Source of the DNA: an uncultured Pelagibacteraceae bacterium
Lineage (GTDB): Bacteria > Pseudomonadota > Alphaproteobacteria > Pelagibacterales > Pelagibacteraceae
Assembly: GCA_902566705.1 (NCBI GenBank)
Contig: CACFJT010000010.1
Coordinates: forward strand, 1-50,330
DNA: 50,330 nt
Direction of reading: 5' to 3'
Shown in pieces: positions 27,080-37,269 of this stretch. A program made the translations under genes and the position numbers. The notes below the pieces were generated by a model. The model did no database searches and was not told where the DNA came from. It saw only the letters and a list, made by a program, of their open reading frames with translations. Every line of letters starts with the position of its first letter. Position 1 is the first letter of the stretch.

Positions 27080-28149
27080 GAGTTTATATTAAATTTTTAA
27101 CTTATAGTTTTTATAAATCCTTTTTTTATGTAGTTTCAATAATGCTAAGTTTAGTATTTATCTTAAATTTATTAAACGAATTGGAATTTTTTAAGGATAT
27201 TGATGTTAATATCAATAGTACATTATTACTTTCTCTACTGAATTCTCCATCTATGATATTTGAAATGTTTCCTTTTATTTTTCTTATCGCGACACAATTA
27301 TTTTTTATCAAACTTTTTAATAACAATGAGTTAGAAGTTTTAAAATATTCTGGATTTAAAAACTCTGGAGTTATTTTAATATTAAGTGTAGTTGCAATAA
27401 TTACAGGAATTTTTGTTACTACAATATTTTATAATCTATCATCAAATTTTAAAAATATTTATCTTGAAATTAAGTCTAAATATACAACTGATGGAAAGTA
27501 CCTGGCAGTGATAACAAAAAATGGTCTATGGATTAGAGATAAAGTGGGGGAGAATATATATATTATCAATTCATCAAAAATTGAGGGAAATTATTTAATT
27601 AACAGCTTTATTACCGAATTTGATAGTGATTATAATGTAGTAAAAAATATTGAAAGCAAAAAAATAGATTTAACAAAAAAGAAATGGAAAATATACGATG
27701 CAAAAATATATGAAAATAATACCTCCGAAAATAAAAAGATCTTAAATATAACTACAAATTTTGATTATAAAAGAATTCAGACATTATATTCTAGTTTGGC
27801 ATCATTTGATTTATTCAAATTATTTGAATTAAGAAATAATTACAAAAAAATGAATTACTCTTTAGTTGAAATTGACCTACAAATACTCAAACTAATTACC
27901 TACCCCATCTATTTAGTATTAATGACAATATTCTCTGCTTTAATAATGTTTAGAGTTAAAAGATTAGACAACACAACTATCAAAATTTCTTTAGGCCTAT
28001 TTTTTTCTGTAATTATATATTATATAAACAACTTTTTTTTTGTTATGGGAACGACTGAAAAAATGTCAATTTTACCTGCTGTATTTATACCACTAATAAT
28101 TTTAACTGTGTTAAACAGTATCATGCTGAAGAATATCAATGAAAAATAA
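27076..28149 (+). CDS. lptG: LPS export permease LptG
   Basis: Second permease of LptB2FG, 357 aa, with the same three helices, periplasmic domain and three helices arrangement as LptF. MFEMFPFIFLIATQLFFIKL (about 58-77) and the positively charged loop MFRVKRLD before the final helices are typical of LptG. Order distinguishes it from LptF: it follows lptF and precedes lptD. It overlaps lptD by 11 bases. The ATPase LptB is not in this window. Confidence 0.91.
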   Translation: MRVYIKFLTYSFYKSFFYVVSIMLSLVFILNLLNELEFFKDIDVNINSTLLLSLLNSPSMIFEMFPFIFLIATQLFFIKLFNNNELEVLKYSGFKNSGVILILSVVAIITGIFVTTIFYNLSSNFKNIYLEIKSKYTTDGKYLAVITKNGLWIRDKVGENIYIINSSKIEGNYLINSFITEFDSDYNVVKNIESKKIDLTKKKWKIYDAKIYENNTSENKKILNITTNFDYKRIQTLYSSLASFDLFKLFELRNNYKKMNYSLVEIDLQILKLITYPIYLVLMTIFSALIMFRVKRLDNTTIKISLGLFFSVIIYYINNFFFVMGTTEKMSILPAVFIPLIILTVLNSIMLKNINEK

Positions 28150-30778
28150 AATTAAATACATATTTATTTTTTTTAGTCTAAGTTTATTTTTTTTCAATTT
28201 AGCTCGTGCTGATCAGCAGTTTAGTTTTGATGTGACTGAAATCGAGATAATTGAAAAAGGTAATATAGTTAAAGGTACCAATAAAGGTACAATCAAAACA
28301 AATGATGGCATTACAATTAATTCAGATACATTTGTGTATAATAAAGCAAAAAATATTTTAACAGCCACTGGGAATGTTGAAATTGTAGATCAAAATAACA
28401 AAATTAGAATTTTGTCAGATAATGTAACTTATAGAAAAAATATTGAAACCATAACGACAAATAATAATTCAAAAGCAATCTATGATGAGAATAAAATAAT
28501 TACTGCCAAAAAATTTAAATATATAAAAAAAAGTAATATTTTAAATGCTAGTGAAAATGTAATTATAGAAGACAAAGTAAAAAATTATATAATAAAGACA
28601 GAGGATCTTACCTATTACAAAGCACAGGAAAAAATAACAACAAAAGGAAATACCGAATCTTTAATTAATAGTAAATATAAGATTGAAACTGAAAATTTAG
28701 TTTATTTAATTGAACAAAATATATTAAGTTCTGATAAAAAAACAAAAATATTAAATAAAAAATCGCAAGTTTATCATCTTGAGAAATTCCTTTATTCAAT
28801 AAATGAAGAAATATTAAAAGGTAAAAATATATTAATAATTACAAATTATAATTTACCAAAAAGTGATAAATTTTATTTCTCTAATGCTGTAATTGACTTA
28901 AAAAATCAAAAATTTTTTGGTAAAGATCCTGAGGTTAATATACATGAGACAATTTTTGGTAACCCTGAAAATGATCCGAGATTAAAAGGTGTTTCGGCAA
29001 AAGCTGATAATAAAAAAACAATTATAAACAAAGGTATATTTACAAGTTGTAAAAAAAATGAAAAATGTCCACCTTGGTCTTTAAAATCAAATAAAATAAC
29101 ACACGACAAAATTAAAAAACAAATCATGTATGATGGAGCGTTATTAAATATTTATGATGTGCCTGTTCTTTACTTTCCTAAATTTTTTCACCCTGATCCG
29201 ACAGTAGAAAGGCAAACTGGTCTTTTAAAGCCTGAGTTGAACAGTTCAAATATAAATGGTAGCTCTGTAACTGTACCTTACTTTAAAGTAATTTCTGAAG
29301 ATAAAGATCTAACTTTTAAACCAACGTTATTTGATAATCAAATGTTTATGACACAAATGGAATATAGGCACGTTAAAAAAAATTCTAACCTAATTGCTGA
29401 CTTTGGCTATGTAAATAATTATAAATCATCTACTGATAAGGAAAAAAAAAATATATCTCACATATTTGCTAAATATGATTTAAATTTAAATTTAGAGGAT
29501 TTTATTTCTAGTGAATTATCAATGTCACTTGAAAGAGTATCAAATGACTCTTATCTAAAAATATTTTCGTCACATATAACAGACTCAAATTTATTAAGAC
29601 CAAATAATTTTGATAAGTTAGAAAGTAAATTTAAAGTATTTTTAAACCACGAAAAATATTTTTTAGAAAGTGGTTTAGAAACATTTGAAACTCTAAATTC
29701 ATCACCAAGTGATAGATATCAATATATTTTGCCATATTACAATCTTGATTGGTTTATTGATCAAAATTTTTTTAATGGTTCATTTAATTTTAATTCCAAT
29801 GGAGCAAATGATTTAAACAATACAAACAGGCTAGAAACTAATATTATCAATGATTTAAATTATTATAGTAATGAAAGTTATTTTGACTCGGGAATAAAAA
29901 GTAATTATTCAATTAATCTTAAAAATTTAAATTCTGTAGGAAAAAATAGTTCAAAGTATAAATCCAGCCCACAAATAGAATTAATTAGTTTATTTAATGC
30001 TGAGGTAAGTTTGCCTCTTATAAAAAAATTTGAAAATTATACAAATTTACTTACTCCAAGATTATCGTTTAGATTTAATCCAAGTGATATGAAAGACTAC
30101 TCTACTTCTAATAATAAAATAAATATAAATAATATATTTTCAACAAATAGACTTGGCCTATCCGATACTTTTGAAACAGGAAGATCAATTACTCTAGGTT
30201 TTGACTATAAAAAAAGTAAAGAAAACGATTTAAATGATATTAATGATTATTTTAAATTCAAACTGGCAACTGTTTTAAGAGATAAAGAAGAAAACTTTAT
30301 CCCTAACAAAAGTTCATTAAATGAAAAACATTCTAATCTTTTTGGATCTGTAGAAAGTCAAATATCTAAAAATATCAGTTTGGGATATGATTTTTCTATT
30401 GATAATAATTATTCAACTTTTGAGTATAATAATATAAATGCTACATTGTCACTAAACAACATTGTTACAAAATTTAACTTCATAGAAGAAAATAACGAAG
30501 TAGGTGATACAAATGTTATTTCAAATTCAATAAGTTACAAATACGATGAACAGAACCAATTTACATTTAAAACTAGGAGAAATAGAAAAATAAATCTCAC
30601 AGAATATTATGATCTAGTATATGAGTATAAAAATGATTGTTTGGTTGCTGGAGTAAAATATAATAAAACTTACTATTCTGATGGAGATTTAAAACCATCG
30701 GAAAACTTGTTATTTACAATATCTTTAGTTCCATTAACAACCTATGAATATGAGGCAGATAAAATATTTGGAAATTAA
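28139..30778 (+). CDS. lptD: LPS-assembly outer-membrane protein LptD
   Basis: Outer-membrane barrel that inserts LPS into the outer leaflet. The 879-aa precursor has a signal peptide ending near LARA-DQ (residue 25). Repeated OstA/LptA-like beta units (about 30-250) should bridge to LptA. A conserved plug/barrel region follows, including FTSCKKNEKCPPWSLKS and VPVLYFPKFFHPDPTVERQTGLL, then barrel strands to the C-terminus. Three Cys are visible in the mature part (304, 310, 834), fewer than the four of E. coli LptD. It lies in the order lptF-lptG-lptD-surA. Confidence 0.92.
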   Translation: MKNKIKYIFIFFSLSLFFFNLARADQQFSFDVTEIEIIEKGNIVKGTNKGTIKTNDGITINSDTFVYNKAKNILTATGNVEIVDQNNKIRILSDNVTYRKNIETITTNNNSKAIYDENKIITAKKFKYIKKSNILNASENVIIEDKVKNYIIKTEDLTYYKAQEKITTKGNTESLINSKYKIETENLVYLIEQNILSSDKKTKILNKKSQVYHLEKFLYSINEEILKGKNILIITNYNLPKSDKFYFSNAVIDLKNQKFFGKDPEVNIHETIFGNPENDPRLKGVSAKADNKKTIINKGIFTSCKKNEKCPPWSLKSNKITHDKIKKQIMYDGALLNIYDVPVLYFPKFFHPDPTVERQTGLLKPELNSSNINGSSVTVPYFKVISEDKDLTFKPTLFDNQMFMTQMEYRHVKKNSNLIADFGYVNNYKSSTDKEKKNISHIFAKYDLNLNLEDFISSELSMSLERVSNDSYLKIFSSHITDSNLLRPNNFDKLESKFKVFLNHEKYFLESGLETFETLNSSPSDRYQYILPYYNLDWFIDQNFFNGSFNFNSNGANDLNNTNRLETNIINDLNYYSNESYFDSGIKSNYSINLKNLNSVGKNSSKYKSSPQIELISLFNAEVSLPLIKKFENYTNLLTPRLSFRFNPSDMKDYSTSNNKININNIFSTNRLGLSDTFETGRSITLGFDYKKSKENDLNDINDYFKFKLATVLRDKEENFIPNKSSLNEKHSNLFGSVESQISKNISLGYDFSIDNNYSTFEYNNINATLSLNNIVTKFNFIEENNEVGDTNVISNSISYKYDEQNQFTFKTRRNRKINLTEYYDLVYEYKNDCLVAGVKYNKTYYSDGDLKPSENLLFTISLVPLTTYEYEADKIFGN

Positions 30779-30787
30779 GCTTAAGAT

Positions 30788-31714
30788 ATGAAATATTTAA
30801 TTGCTATCTTTGTTGTTGCTTTTTCATTTAGTTTAATCACGGATGAGATCAATGCAAGTGAAAATAAAATCTTATTAAAAATCGATAACCAAATAATCAC
30901 ATCAATAGATATTGCTAATGAAATAAAATATTTAAGAACAATCAATAAAGATTTTTCAAACTTAAATAAAACAAAAACTATAGAAATTGCAAAAAAATCA
31001 TTAATTAGAGAAAAAATAAAAGAAATAGAGTTAAAAAAAATTGTAAAAGAATTAAAAATTGATGAAGATTTCTTAAACAAATTTGCAATTAATAATTTTA
31101 ATAGATTCGGTATTTCCTCTGTGGAAGATTTTAATATTTTTTTTTTAAACCAAGGGTTAGACCCTAACTCAATAAAAGAGAAAATTACTTTAGAAATTCT
31201 TTGGAATCAAATGATTTATAGTAAATTCATTAAAAGTGTTAGAATAGATAAGCAAAAGATTAAAAAAGAACTAATGAGAAACAATAAACAAAAAGAATAT
31301 TTATTATTGGAAATATTATTTAATTTAGCTAACGATGAGAAATTGAATACTAAATTTAGTAAAATAAAAAAATTAATTAATGAAAAAAATTTTTCGCAAG
31401 CCGCCTTATCTTATAGTATTTCAAGTACAAACAACAATGGCGGTAATTTAGGCTGGGTTAAAGAGTCAGCTTTAAGTCCAAAAATTAGAAACGAAGTAAA
31501 TCAAATTCAAGTTGGAGAAATCACAAATCCAATTTTAATTCCTGGCGGTTTTTTAATACTAAAAATTGACCAAATTAAAGAGTCAGAAAAAAATTTAAAT
31601 TTAGAAAAGGAAATGCAAATAGTAATAAATCAAAAAACTAATGAGCAACTAAATCAATTTTCTAATATTTATTTCAACAAAATTAAAAAAAATATTATTA
31701 TCAATGAATCGTAG
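30788..31714 (+). CDS. surA: SurA-like periplasmic chaperone/peptidyl-prolyl isomerase
   Basis: Periplasmic chaperone for outer-membrane proteins such as LptD. The 308-aa precursor has a signal peptide (about 1-21, cleaved near INA-SENK), an N-terminal SurA helical domain (about 28-150), and a single parvulin domain (about 170-270) with NGGNLGWVKESALSPKIR and PILIPGGFLILKI. E. coli SurA has two parvulin domains; many alphaproteobacterial forms have one. It follows lptD by 9 bases and overlaps pdxA by 11. Confidence 0.85.
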   Translation: MKYLIAIFVVAFSFSLITDEINASENKILLKIDNQIITSIDIANEIKYLRTINKDFSNLNKTKTIEIAKKSLIREKIKEIELKKIVKELKIDEDFLNKFAINNFNRFGISSVEDFNIFFLNQGLDPNSIKEKITLEILWNQMIYSKFIKSVRIDKQKIKKELMRNNKQKEYLLLEILFNLANDEKLNTKFSKIKKLINEKNFSQAALSYSISSTNNNGGNLGWVKESALSPKIRNEVNQIQVGEITNPILIPGGFLILKIDQIKESEKNLNLEKEMQIVINQKTNEQLNQFSNIYFNKIKKNIIINES

Positions 31715-32666
31715 TCCTATTTTATTAGTAAATGGAGAGCCAAATAGTATTTTTTTAGAAATTTTTTTTAAAACCTTGAAATCACAAAAAATTAAAAGCC
31801 CACTTATTTTAATTTCTTCCAAAAAAATACTAGAAATGCAAATGAATAAACTAAAATTTAAAAAAAAAATAAAATTGCTGAATCAAAAAAATTTACACCT
31901 TCAAAAACTTAATAACAAAACAATAAATTTAATAAACGTCGATTTTGATCAAAAAAAAGCATTTGATAAAATTTCAAGTAAATCAAATAAATTTATTAAA
32001 AAATCTTTTGAAATTGCATTTGAAATAATAAAGAAAAGTAAAATTAAAAAATTAATTAATGGACCTATTTCAAAAAAATATTTTTTAGGAAAAAAATACT
32101 TAGGAATTACTGAATATATTTCTCATAAATTTCATTGCAAACAAACTTGCATGCTAATTTATAATAAAGAGCTCTCAGTTTCCCCTGTTACTACCCACTT
32201 ACCTATTAAAAAAGTTGCAAATAAAATTAATAAAAATCAAATTACTGAAAAAATTAATTTAATAAATAAATTTTACAAAAAAAATTTAGGTTTTTATCCT
32301 AAAATAGCTGTTTTAGGGCTAAATCCTCATTGCGAAAGTATTCATAAATTTAATGAGGATGAAAAAATTATTAAACCATTGATATATAATTTAAAAAAAA
32401 AATATAAAATTTCAGGGCCTTTCTCCGCAGATACAATTTTTATTAAAAATATACGTAATAAATTTAATGTAATTTTAGGTATGTACCACGATCAAGTATT
32501 AACACCTATAAAAACTATTTATGAATATGATGCTATAAATATAACTTTAGGCCTGCCTTTTATTAGAATATCTCCAGATCATGGACCCAATGAAAATATG
32601 CTTGGTAAGAATATATCAAATCCTATCAGTTTAGTTCAAGCAATTAAATTTCTGGATAAAAATTGA
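31704..32666 (+). CDS. pdxA: 4-hydroxythreonine-4-phosphate dehydrogenase
   Basis: NAD-dependent metalloenzyme of pyridoxal 5'-phosphate synthesis (DXP-dependent route). The 320-aa protein shows [28 protein letters not shown] and [13 protein letters not shown], whose His residues are the expected metal ligands. [16 protein letters not shown] near the end fits the family (usually D.GTA..IAG), although diverged. The C-terminus overlaps the ksgA start in TTGA. Its place between surA and ksgA is the standard proteobacterial arrangement. Confidence 0.93.
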   Translation: MNRSPILLVNGEPNSIFLEIFFKTLKSQKIKSPLILISSKKILEMQMNKLKFKKKIKLLNQKNLHLQKLNNKTINLINVDFDQKKAFDKISSKSNKFIKKSFEIAFEIIKKSKIKKLINGPISKKYFLGKKYLGITEYISHKFHCKQTCMLIYNKELSVSPVTTHLPIKKVANKINKNQITEKINLINKFYKKNLGFYPKIAVLGLNPHCESIHKFNEDEKIIKPLIYNLKKKYKISGPFSADTIFIKNIRNKFNVILGMYHDQVLTPIKTIYEYDAINITLGLPFIRISPDHGPNENMLGKNISNPISLVQAIKFLDKN

Positions 32667-33449
32667 TAAGAGCAAAAAAAAGTTTAGGCCAAAATTTTCT
32701 TATCGATCAAAATATCCTAACAAAAATAACTAACAGTGTGACAATAGAAAATAAAGAAATTTTTGAAGTTGGGCCTGGAACAGGCAATTTAACATCTTTA
32801 ATAATTCAAAAAAAACCAAAAAAATTTTTCGTAATTGAAAAAGATAATATTTTAGCAAAAAAACCTTGAGAGTAAATTTAAAGATAAATTAATAGTAATT
32901 AATGATGATATTTTAAATGTTAATGAAAACTCCCTTTTTAAAGAAAAAGTAACTGTTTTTGGAAATTTGCCGTATAACATTTCTACAGAAATTTTATGTA
33001 AATGGATTATTAATTCAAATAATAATTTTTGGTTTGAGTGTCTTGTATTGATGTTCCAAAAAGAAGTAGCTGATAGAATTATTGCAAAATTTAATACATC
33101 AAATTATGGTAGATTATCTATTTTAAGTAATTGGAAACTTGATATTAAAAAAATTTGCGACATAAAGCCAGAGTCATTCAGTCCTAAACCTAAAATTGAT
33201 AGTTCATTATTAATATTCTATCCAAAAAAAAATTATATAAAAATAAAAAATCCTTATAATTTAGAAAAAATTACAAGAATTTTCTTTAATCAAAGAAGAA
33301 AAATGTTAAAAAAACCTTATAATCAACTATTTAATGGTGATGAAAGAATTTTAAATAAACTTAAATTAGATTTAAATCTGAGACCACAAAACCTAAATTT
33401 AGAAACTTACTATGAACTAACTAGTGAATATGAAAATTTAAATAGTTAG
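32663..33449 (+). CDS. ksgA: 16S rRNA dimethyladenosine transferase, interrupted by a +1 frameshift
   Basis: KsgA dimethylates two adenines near the 3' end of 16S rRNA. The start is TTG, overlapping the pdxA stop (TTGA): [15 protein letters not shown]. The SAM motif [10 protein letters not shown] lies at about 35-44. The frame breaks in a seven-A run at 32857-32863 and stops at 32869. Removing one A gives [18 protein letters not shown] and joins the downstream part with NLPYNIS, the catalytic motif IV. Corrected length is about 261 aa. As with tyrS, a single surplus A is the only defect, so sequencing error or slippage is likely. It ends tail to tail with gmk, overlapping 12 bases. Confidence 0.88.
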
Positions 33450-34070
33450 TTTTTCAACATGACTTCTTATATAATCAGGATCATAATCTTTAGACCCATT
33501 TGTTAAAATAGCATCTATCAAATTAGATATTTTTAAATAACATTCATTTAAATCATTATTTATAACTACATAATCATAATTTATCCAATGTAAGACATCT
33601 CTCTCAAATTGTTTCATTCTTTCCTCAGCTATTAATTTATCATTAGCATGTCTTTTTGATAATCTTTCATACAAAACTTCTTTGCTAGGAGGTAAAATAA
33701 AAAAGGTAATAAGCTTATAATCTAATTTTTTGTTTTTAATTTGATCAGCTCCTTGCCAATCTATATCAAAAAGGACATTTTTGCTTTTATTTAATTTGTC
33801 TATAACTGGTGTTCTTGTTGTGCCATAAAAATTATTAAAAACTTTTGCATATTCCAAAAATTCTTCATTTTGAATTAATCTTCTAAATTCTCTTTCGTCG
33901 ACAAAAAAATAATCTTTGTTTTGGTTTTCGTCAGGTCTAGGTTGTCTGGTAGTATGTGATATTGATATTTCAAAATTATCTTTTTTTGACAATTTTTTAA
34001 CCAATGTTGTTTTACCTGCTCCGGAGGGAGAAGATAATATTATCATTACTCCATCTTTTTCTGATGGCAT
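33438..34070 (-). CDS. gmk: Guanylate kinase
   Basis: Phosphorylates GMP to GDP. The 210-aa protein has the P-loop [10 protein letters not shown] (13-22), the GMP-binding [11 protein letters not shown], and [11 protein letters not shown]. It sits eight bases after the acpP stop on the same strand. In many alphaproteobacteria fabF and mltG lie between acpP and gmk; neither is here. Confidence 0.95.
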   Translation of the reverse strand: MPSEKDGVMIILSSPSGAGKTTLVKKLSKKDNFEISISHTTRQPRPDENQNKDYFFVDEREFRRLIQNEEFLEYAKVFNNFYGTTRTPVIDKLNKSKNVLFDIDWQGADQIKNKKLDYKLITFFILPPSKEVLYERLSKRHANDKLIAEERMKQFERDVLHWINYDYVVINNDLNECYLKISNLIDAILTNGSKDYDPDYIRSHVEKLTI

Positions 34071-34078
34071 TTAAATTT

Positions 34079-34318
34079 TTAGTTAGCTTTTCCTTCGATA
34101 AATTTAACTGCATCACCTACAGTTAGAATTTTCTCAGCTTCACTGTCTGAAATTTCAGATCCAAATTCTTCTTCAAAAGCCATCACTAATTCAACTGTAT
34201 CTAAACTATCAGCACCCAAATCATCTATAAAACTTGACTCTTCAGTTACTTTTGCTTCATCGATACCTAAGTGATCTGCTACAATTTTTTTTACCTTGCT
34301 TGAAACGTCTTCTGACAT
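34079..34318 (-). CDS. acpP: Acyl carrier protein
   Basis: Carries acyl chains in fatty acid synthesis. The 79-aa acidic protein has the phosphopantetheine serine Ser38 in [19 protein letters not shown]. It follows fabG by 49 bases, the largest gap in this operon, so a separate promoter for abundant ACP is possible; I see no strong match. Confidence 0.97.
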   Translation of the reverse strand: MSEDVSSKVKKIVADHLGIDEAKVTEESSFIDDLGADSLDTVELVMAFEEEFGSEISDSEAEKILTVGDAVKFIEGKAN

Positions 34319-34367
34319 ATTGATCCTTTTTTGTTATAGATTCTTAATAGTTTAAAAACCTATTTTG

Positions 34368-35105
34368 TCAAGCCATATACATACCTCCATTAACATGCAA
34401 GGTTTCACCATTTATATAACTTGCTTGATCAGAGCATAAAAAAAGTACTGCATTTGCAATATCATCCGGCTCTCCTAGTCGAGCAGAAGGAATTTTTGAT
34501 ATTATAGATTCTTGAATTTTATCATCTAATTTATCTGTCATAGCTGTTTTAATGAAACCGGGTGAAATACAGTTTATATTTATATTTTTCTTTGCATATT
34601 CTATTGCTAAACTCTTTGACATAGCAATTATACCTGCCTTAGATGCTGTATAATTAGCCTGTCCAAGATTCCCTGTATGGCCAACAACTGATGTAATATT
34701 AACAATCTTACCTGATTTATTTTTAAGCATTTTTTTAATTGCAGATTTACTTAATAAAAAAGTTGAAGTTAAATTAATATCAATTACTTTTTGCCATTCT
34801 TCTAAACTCATCCTTATTGCTAAATTATCCTGTGTAATACCAGCGTTATTAACTATACAATCTAAGCCACCTCCAAGTTGTTTAGTTGCGTTTTCAATAA
34901 ATTCTTCAATTTTATCACTTTGAGAAATGTCAAACTTAAATATTTTAATATTTTCATATTTGTTCTGCAGTGCCTCAAGTTTTTCTATTTTTGTACCTGA
35001 GGCTAAAATGTTTGCTCCTGTTTTACTTAATTTTTCAATTATTGAATTTCCAATCCCGCCTGAAGCACCAGTAACAATAATATTTCTATCTTTTAAATTT
35101 ATCAT
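34368..35105 (-). CDS. fabG: 3-oxoacyl-ACP reductase
   Basis: NADPH-dependent reduction of 3-oxoacyl-ACP in fatty acid elongation. The 245-aa short-chain dehydrogenase has the cofactor loop TGASGGIGNSI (12-22), NNAGITQD, the catalytic Ser in ITSVVGHTG, YTASKAG with Tyr and Lys, and the FabG-like end YINGETLHVNGGMYM. Its ATG overlaps the fabD stop (ATGA), indicating coupling. Confidence 0.95.
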   Translation of the reverse strand: MINLKDRNIIVTGASGGIGNSIIEKLSKTGANILASGTKIEKLEALQNKYENIKIFKFDISQSDKIEEFIENATKQLGGGLDCIVNNAGITQDNLAIRMSLEEWQKVIDINLTSTFLLSKSAIKKMLKNKSGKIVNITSVVGHTGNLGQANYTASKAGIIAMSKSLAIEYAKKNININCISPGFIKTAMTDKLDDKIQESIISKIPSARLGEPDDIANAVLFLCSDQASYINGETLHVNGGMYMA

Positions 35106-36028
35106 ATTTTTAGTTTCTCAATATCGCCTAGACTATTAATGGTGTCAATTTTAACATCTCTATTAATTCTTTTTATCAGACCTGACAAAACTTTCCCAGG
35201 TCCAATTTCTATAAAATGGTTTACGTTATTTTGTATCATATTAATGACACTTTCTCTCCATCTAACTCTATTCTCTATTTGTTTAATTAGAAGATTTTTT
35301 AGTTCTTCTGAATCTTTAATTTCATTTGCAGTAACATTTGAAATTAGTTTATTTTGTCCATTTTTAAAATTAAGTTTATTTAACTCTTCTTTCATTATTT
35401 TTGTAGCCTTATTCATTAAATTACAGTGAAATGGTGCGCTCACTGGAAGCATGATATTTTTTATTGATGCATCTTTTAAAATTTGAATTAATTTTTCTAA
35501 ATCATCTATTTTTCCACTTAAAACAATTTGACCTTCGGAATTATCATTTGCGATTTCCGCTTTAAAATTTTCTTTATTTTCTTCCAAAATTTTTTCAATT
35601 AATTCAACTGTTGAACCTAACACTGCAACCATTCCTCCCTGCCCTTTAGGTACTGAGTTTTGCATGGCATCACCTCTTATTCTTAATATTTTTAGTGTAT
35701 CTGGAAAATCTAGGTATCCTCCACACGATAAAGCAGAATATTCACCTAAAGAATGTCCAGCAAAATATTTTGCTCTATTTAAATCTAAATTAAATTCTTT
35801 TTTCATTACACTAAATATTAAATAACTTACTAGATATATTGCTGGCTGTGTATTAGTTGTTAAATTTAACTCTTCTTTTGGTCCATCTAGGATAAGTTTA
35901 GAAATAGAAAAATTCAGTGTATCATCTGCCTGTTTAAACAGATCTTTTGCTACATTAAATTTATCATAAAACTCTTTTCCCATTCCTACTATTTGAGATC
36001 CCTGACCTGGAAAAATTACTGAAAACAT
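35102..36028 (-). CDS. fabD: Malonyl-CoA:ACP transacylase
   Basis: Transfers malonyl from CoA to ACP to start elongation. The 308-aa protein has FPGQGSQIVGMGKEF at the start, the nucleophile Ser93 in GHSLGEYSAL, and the catalytic His in VSAPFHCNLM. It is the first gene of fabD-fabG-acpP-gmk and is divergent from rpsF with 87 bases between. Confidence 0.96.
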   Translation of the reverse strand: MFSVIFPGQGSQIVGMGKEFYDKFNVAKDLFKQADDTLNFSISKLILDGPKEELNLTTNTQPAIYLVSYLIFSVMKKEFNLDLNRAKYFAGHSLGEYSALSCGGYLDFPDTLKILRIRGDAMQNSVPKGQGGMVAVLGSTVELIEKILEENKENFKAEIANDNSEGQIVLSGKIDDLEKLIQILKDASIKNIMLPVSAPFHCNLMNKATKIMKEELNKLNFKNGQNKLISNVTANEIKDSEELKNLLIKQIENRVRWRESVINMIQNNVNHFIEIGPGKVLSGLIKRINRDVKIDTINSLGDIEKLKI

Positions 36029-36077
36029 ATAAAAAAAAACTAATATTTTGCCTTTTTAACTATTGTAATTGAACTTT

Positions 36078-36083
36078 TATAAT
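36078..36083 (+). promoter_or_regulatory. Candidate -10 element for the rpsF operon
   Basis: A perfect TATAAT 33 bases before the rpsF ATG. The -35 region 17 bases upstream (TTTAAC) is a weak match. The position fits a ribosomal protein promoter; low confidence because the region is AT-rich. Confidence 0.35.
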
Positions 36084-36115
36084 AGTATATCCTCATTTTT
36101 TATTAAAGAACTTAA

Positions 36116-36469
36116 ATGAATTTATACGAACATACAATTATAGCTAGGCAAGACACTTCACCGAGTGAATTAAAGCAATTAACTGAGAAATATTCTAAAA
36201 TTGTTGAAAAAAATGATGGTGAAGTTATTAAAACGGAAAATTGGGGATTACTAAACTTATCATATTTTATTAAAAAAAATAAAAAAGGAAGTTACATACA
36301 CTTCAAAATAAAAGGTAAGGGAAATGTAATTGATGAACTTGAAAAAAATGAGGCTATTGATAAGAAGTTGCTAAGATACTTGACGGTTAGAGTGAAAAAA
36401 TTTGATTTAGAAACAAACTATTTTGGAAAAAAAGATGATAGTGAAAAAAAAGAAAGTACTAAAAACTAA
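36116..36469 (+). CDS. rpsF: 30S ribosomal protein S6
   Basis: Small-subunit protein that pairs with S18 on 16S rRNA. The 117-aa protein begins [20 protein letters not shown] and contains [23 protein letters not shown] and LLRYLTVRV, typical of S6, with a charged Lys/Glu/Ser tail. Its stop overlaps the rpsR ATG by one base (TAATG). First gene of a long plus-strand series. Confidence 0.95.
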   Translation: MNLYEHTIIARQDTSPSELKQLTEKYSKIVEKNDGEVIKTENWGLLNLSYFIKKNKKGSYIHFKIKGKGNVIDELEKNEAIDKKLLRYLTVRVKKFDLETNYFGKKDDSEKKESTKN

Positions 36470-36741
36470 TGCCAAAAAGACAAAGCGGTAATAAAAAAGG
36501 TAAACAAAGCAATTTTGCAAAATTAAGCATATTTCAACCAAATAAATACAAGTTTAAAAAAACCTGTCCATTATCAGTTAAAGGTGCGCCTAAAGTCGAT
36601 TATAAAAACATAAAACTTCTAAAAAAATATGTTTCAGAAAATGGTAAAATTTTACCTTCTAGGATTACTAACGTGTCTCAAAAAAAACAGAGAGAGCTAT
36701 CTGTTTCAATTAAAAGAGCAAGAAATTTAGCATTAATATAA
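36469..36741 (+). CDS. rpsR: 30S ribosomal protein S18
   Basis: Binds with S6 on the 30S platform. The 90-aa basic protein includes [20 protein letters not shown] and the signature [28 protein letters not shown]. Position between rpsF and rplI is standard. Confidence 0.96.
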   Translation: MPKRQSGNKKGKQSNFAKLSIFQPNKYKFKKTCPLSVKGAPKVDYKNIKLLKKYVSENGKILPSRITNVSQKKQRELSVSIKRARNLALI

Positions 36742-36742
36742 A

Positions 36743-37201
36743 ATGAAAGTTATTTTGTTAGAAAACGTTAAAAGAATTGGATCTATTGGAGAAGTTATAG
36801 ATGTTAAGAGGGGTTTTGCTAGAAACTATCTAATTGCTAATAAAAAAGCGCTTTATGCATCGAAAGAAAATATAAAAGAAGTAGAAAAAATTAAAGCAGA
36901 ATTATCTAAAAAAGATAATGAAAAAAAACAAGAAGCTTTAAAAATTTCTGAACAAATTAATGATAAAGAATATTCTGTTAAAAAATTAAGTACAGAAAAT
37001 AATGAATTATATGGATCTGTTAAACCAACAGAAATTTCAAAACTTATTAATGATCAAAATAAGATTGATATCAAACCCTCAATGATACAACCAGTTAATG
37101 AAATTAAATCTTTAGGAAAATTCAAAGTTAAAATTTCTTTACACTCAGAAGTTGACGCTGAAATCACTATCAATGTTTCTTCGGCTGATACAATTCAATA
37201 A
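36743..37201 (+). CDS. rplI: 50S ribosomal protein L9
   Basis: Two-domain 23S rRNA-binding protein, 152 aa. The N-terminal signature is ILLENVKRIGSIGEVIDVKRGFARNYLI, followed by a long charged helix (about 45-75) and the C-terminal domain LGKFKVKISLHSEVDAEITI. It follows rpsR by one base. Confidence 0.96.
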   Translation: MKVILLENVKRIGSIGEVIDVKRGFARNYLIANKKALYASKENIKEVEKIKAELSKKDNEKKQEALKISEQINDKEYSVKKLSTENNELYGSVKPTEISKLINDQNKIDIKPSMIQPVNEIKSLGKFKVKISLHSEVDAEITINVSSADTIQ

Positions 37202-37269
37202 ATTATACATTCTTTTCCCCAGCTTTTTTTTACGATATGATTTAAATATACTTGATGTAATTTATTTGG

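Noticed and set aside
37202..37269. Pyrimidine-rich stretch after rplI as an intrinsic terminator
   Set aside because: There is a T run but no inverted repeat before it, and dnaB continues in the same direction.
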